Below, piece after piece: positions 22,566 to 25,106 of a DNA stretch of 25,106 nucleotides. The DNA lies in contig JBAOID010000006.1 in NCBI GenBank assembly GCA_037045435.1, positions 1-25,106 of the forward strand, given 5' to 3'. Within the stretch, counting starts at the first letter, position 1, and each line of letters starts with the position of its first letter. The position numbers and the translations under genes were made by a program. The notes below the pieces were generated by a model. It ran no database searches. It saw only the letters and a program-made list of their open reading frames with translations, and was not told the origin of the DNA. The stretch comes from CBDUEF01 sp018063485 (GTDB lineage Bacteria > Pseudomonadota > Alphaproteobacteria > Rhodobacterales > Rhodobacteraceae).

Positions 22566-25010
22566 ATGAAAGACCTTCCAGCAGCGTCCAAGGTTGTCAT
22601 CATCGGCGGCGGGATCATCGGCTGTTCCACCGCCTATCACCTTGCGAAAATGGGTGTCGAGGTGGTGTTGCTTGAGCGTAAAAAGCTGACCTCTGGCACC
22701 ACATTCCATGCGGCAGGGCTGGTTGGGCAGTTGCGCTCCAGCGCCAATATCACCCAGCTTCTGGGCTATTCGGTTGATCTTTACAAACGGCTTGAGGCTG
22801 AAACCGGGCAGGCGACAGGCTGGAAGATGAACGGCGGCTTGCGACTGGCTTGCTCACAAGAACGCTGGACCGAAGTGAAGCGTCAGGCCACCACCGCCCA
22901 TTCCTTTGGTCTTGAGATGCACCTGCTGACGCCGAAAGAGGCGTTTGATCTGTGGCCGATCATGACCATTGACGATCTGGTTGGCGCGGCTTTCCTGCCA
23001 ACCGACGGACAAGCCAATCCGTCCGATATCACGCTCAGCCTTGCCAAAGGCGCGCGCATGGCGGGGGCGAAGATCTATGAAGACACCAAGGTTCTGTCGG
23101 TCGAAATCCAAGACGGCGTGATCAAGGGCGTTGTCACCGAACACGGGCGGATCGGATGTGAAAAGGTGGTCGCCTGCTGTGGCCAATGGACCCGCAGCTT
23201 TGCCGCAGCTCATGGAGTGACGGTGCCGCTGGTTTCGGTCGAGCACCAATATCTGATCACCGAGCGCATAGGTTCGGTTCCCGCCAATCTGCCCACGCTG
23301 CGCGACCCGGACCGGCTGACCTATTACAAGGAAGAAGTGGGCGGATTGGTGATGGGCGGCTATGAACCCAATCCGAAGATGGCCTTTGAGAAAGGAATTC
23401 CGACGGGCTTTCATTATTCCCTGCTGGACAATGATTTTGAACATTTCGAGCCCCTTATGGAATTGGCGCTTGGCCGGGTGCCTGCGTTGCAGACCGCCGG
23501 GATCAAGCAGATGATCAACGGGCCGGAAAGTTTCACCCCGGACGGCATGTTCATTCTGGGTGAAGCACCAGAGCAGAAGAATTTCTTTGTCGGCGCCGGG
23601 TTCAACGCCTTTGGCATCGCCTCGGGTGGCGGGGCCGGGATGGCGCTGGCGGAATGGGTTGCAAAAGGCGAGCCGCCCTTCGATCTTTGGGCCGCCGATA
23701 TTCGCCGCTTTGGCCGTCCGCATTTCGATGTGGATTGGGTACGGTCGCGCACCTATGAGGCCTATGGCAAGCATTACACGATGGCATGGCCCAATGAAGA
23801 GCATCAGTCTGGTCGCCCCTGCCGGAAATCACCGCTCTATGAAACCCTGAAATCAGCCGGGGCGGTATTTGGCGAAAAGCTGGGATGGGAGCGCCCGAAC
23901 TGGTTTGCGGATGTGGCGAGTGGTGAGGCCCCGCGCGACATTTATACCTTTGAGCGCCCGAACTGGCATGAAGCCGTGGGCCGCGAACACCGCGCCGGGC
24001 GTGAAGCGGCGGTGTTGATTGATCAGACCTCCTTTGCCAAATTTGTTCTGAAAGGCCCGGATGCCGAGGCGGCTTTGTCCTGGATTGCGGCCAATGATGT
24101 CGCAAAGCCGGTCGGAAGCCTGATCTATACCCAGATGCTGAACGACAAGGGCGGGATCGAATGTGATCTTACCGTCGCTCGGGTGGCGCTGGATGAGTAT
24201 TACATCGTCACCGGCACCGGATTTGCCACCCATGATTTCAACTGGATCGCCCGCAACATTCCCGCCGGAATGAATGCGCAACTGGTTGATGTAACGTCAG
24301 GCTATGCGGTGCTTTCGCTGATGGGGCCGAAGGCACGCGAGATATTGCAGGCGGTAACGCGCGCGGATGTGTCGAATGCGGCGTTCCCGTTTGGCACGGC
24401 GCAAACCATCGGCATTGCGGGCTGTCCCGTGCGGGCGCTGCGCGTCACCTATGTTGGGGAGTTGGGGTGGGAGCTGCATTTGCCGGTGGAATACGCCAGT
24501 GGAGTTTATGCCGCTCTGGCAAAGGCCGGGCAGCCGCACGGGCTGCGCAATGCCGGTTACAGGGCGATTGAAACAATGCGTCTGGAAAAGGGGTATCGGG
24601 CCTGGGCCTCGGATATTGGACCAGATCACACACCTGACGAAGCGGGCCTTGGCTGGGCGGTAAAGATGAAGTCCAACACCCCGTTCAAGGGACGTGAGGC
24701 CATCGCCGTGCAGCGTGAAAGCGGGGTGAAAAAGATGCTGGCCACCTTCAGCGCGGCACCTGATGTGATCCTGTCGGGGCGTGAAACGATTTACCGGAAC
24801 GGGAAGCGGGTTGGCTGGCTATCGTCGGGAGGGCATGGCCATAGTCTGAACCGGGCGATCGGAATAGGTTATATCCGAAACCCCGAAGGGGTGACGGCCG
24901 ACTATATACTGGCTGGTCAATATGAGTTGGAGGTCGCCACTTGTCGCCTGCCCTGCGACGTAACACTCGCGCCACTTTATGATCCAAAGATGCTGCGGAT
25001 CAAGGCGTAG
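22566..25010 (+). CDS. FAD-dependent oxidoreductase–GcvT fusion (dimethylglycine/sarcosine dehydrogenase family), copy B
   Basis: The 814-residue protein has the same two-part layout as copy A: a DAO flavin domain with VIIGGGIIGCSTAYHLA (about 11-27), the covalent-flavin-type histidine H48 in LTSGTTFHAAGLVGQLRSS, the VEHQY motif and the TYYKEE tyrosine pair. A GcvT folate-binding domain (LNDKGGIECDLTV, YVGELGWELHLP, RLEKGYRAWASD) and C-terminal barrel follow. Copies A and B align over their whole length with many shared blocks but differ in the residues around the flavin histidine (TWHAAG versus TFHAAG) and elsewhere, so they may act on successive methylation states or on different substrates. 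A GAGGAT ribosome site lies just upstream. It is the last gene of the transporter–kinase–demethylase operon. Confidence 0.9.
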   Translation: MKDLPAASKVVIIGGGIIGCSTAYHLAKMGVEVVLLERKKLTSGTTFHAAGLVGQLRSSANITQLLGYSVDLYKRLEAETGQATGWKMNGGLRLACSQERWTEVKRQATTAHSFGLEMHLLTPKEAFDLWPIMTIDDLVGAAFLPTDGQANPSDITLSLAKGARMAGAKIYEDTKVLSVEIQDGVIKGVVTEHGRIGCEKVVACCGQWTRSFAAAHGVTVPLVSVEHQYLITERIGSVPANLPTLRDPDRLTYYKEEVGGLVMGGYEPNPKMAFEKGIPTGFHYSLLDNDFEHFEPLMELALGRVPALQTAGIKQMINGPESFTPDGMFILGEAPEQKNFFVGAGFNAFGIASGGGAGMALAEWVAKGEPPFDLWAADIRRFGRPHFDVDWVRSRTYEAYGKHYTMAWPNEEHQSGRPCRKSPLYETLKSAGAVFGEKLGWERPNWFADVASGEAPRDIYTFERPNWHEAVGREHRAGREAAVLIDQTSFAKFVLKGPDAEAALSWIAANDVAKPVGSLIYTQMLNDKGGIECDLTVARVALDEYYIVTGTGFATHDFNWIARNIPAGMNAQLVDVTSGYAVLSLMGPKAREILQAVTRADVSNAAFPFGTAQTIGIAGCPVRALRVTYVGELGWELHLPVEYASGVYAALAKAGQPHGLRNAGYRAIETMRLEKGYRAWASDIGPDHTPDEAGLGWAVKMKSNTPFKGREAIAVQRESGVKKMLATFSAAPDVILSGRETIYRNGKRVGWLSSGGHGHSLNRAIGIGYIRNPEGVTADYILAGQYELEVATCRLPCDVTLAPLYDPKMLRIKA

Positions 25011-25020
25011 TCGTCAGACA

Positions 25021-25069
25021 AGACGCTGCAATTGCGCAAGGGCTTTTTACAGCCCTGCGGCCGGCGTCT
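25021..25069 (+). terminator. Possible structured 3' end of the demethylase B operon
   Basis: Within the last 96 bases, AGGGCT (25039-25044) and AGCCCT (25051-25056) form a small hairpin. It is framed by the outer pair AGACGC (25021-25026) / GCGTCT (25064-25069). The T-run lies in the loop and not after the stem, so this is not a textbook Rho-independent terminator. No gene start is visible in the remaining bases. Confidence 0.3.
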
Positions 25070-25106
25070 GGTTGCAGATTGGCCACTTGTGTCAAGACCA
25101 CGCAGC

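Overview
The window looks like a chromosomal segment of an alphaproteobacterium of the order Rhodobacterales. The composition is GC-rich. The left part carries the layout RNase D – kdsD – lptC – lptA – lptB – hpf – ptsN. The right part carries large FAD–GcvT fusion proteins and a glycine-betaine-type transporter with a fused permease, both common in roseobacter/Paracoccus-type genomes. The taxonomic call is inference from gene content and order. I saw no tRNA, rRNA, CRISPR array or insertion sequence.

Left part (1-5409, plus strand): the terminator of an upstream gene, a small DUF454 (YbaN-like) membrane protein, then a tight chain rnd-like – kdsD – lptC – lptA – lptB for Kdo synthesis and LPS transport. 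A separately promoted pair follows, hpf (ribosome hibernation) and ptsN (nitrogen PTS EIIA). The rpoN gene that often sits between lptB and hpf is absent. A 118-bp imperfect palindrome (5406-5523) closes this block and separates it from the convergent dpp operon.

Middle part (5588-12188, minus strand): a complete dipeptide ABC transporter operon read in the order dppA – Xaa-Pro peptidase – dppB – dppC – dppD – dppF. The peptidase lies between the binding protein and the permeases, so the operon can both import and hydrolyse (Xaa-Pro) dipeptides. A GC-rich hairpin follows dppA.

Right part (12544-25010): the candidate new system. Two paralogous ~810-residue FAD oxidoreductase–aminomethyltransferase fusions (dimethylglycine/sarcosine dehydrogenase family) lie at the two outer ends. 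Each is paired with a choline-kinase-like phosphotransferase, in mirrored order (demethylase–kinase ... kinase–demethylase). Between them lie a divergent minus-strand pair (DeoR-type repressor plus a histidinol-phosphatase/inositol-monophosphatase-like enzyme) and a quaternary-amine ABC importer (ProX-like binding protein, ProV-like ATPase, double-length fused ProW-like permease). Together this reads as uptake of a methylated amine or betaine, oxidative N-demethylation to methylene-tetrahydrofolate, and a phosphorylated intermediate made by the kinases, perhaps removed by the phosphatase and sensed by the DeoR protein. The family assignments are solid; the substrate and the phosphorylated-intermediate idea are inference.
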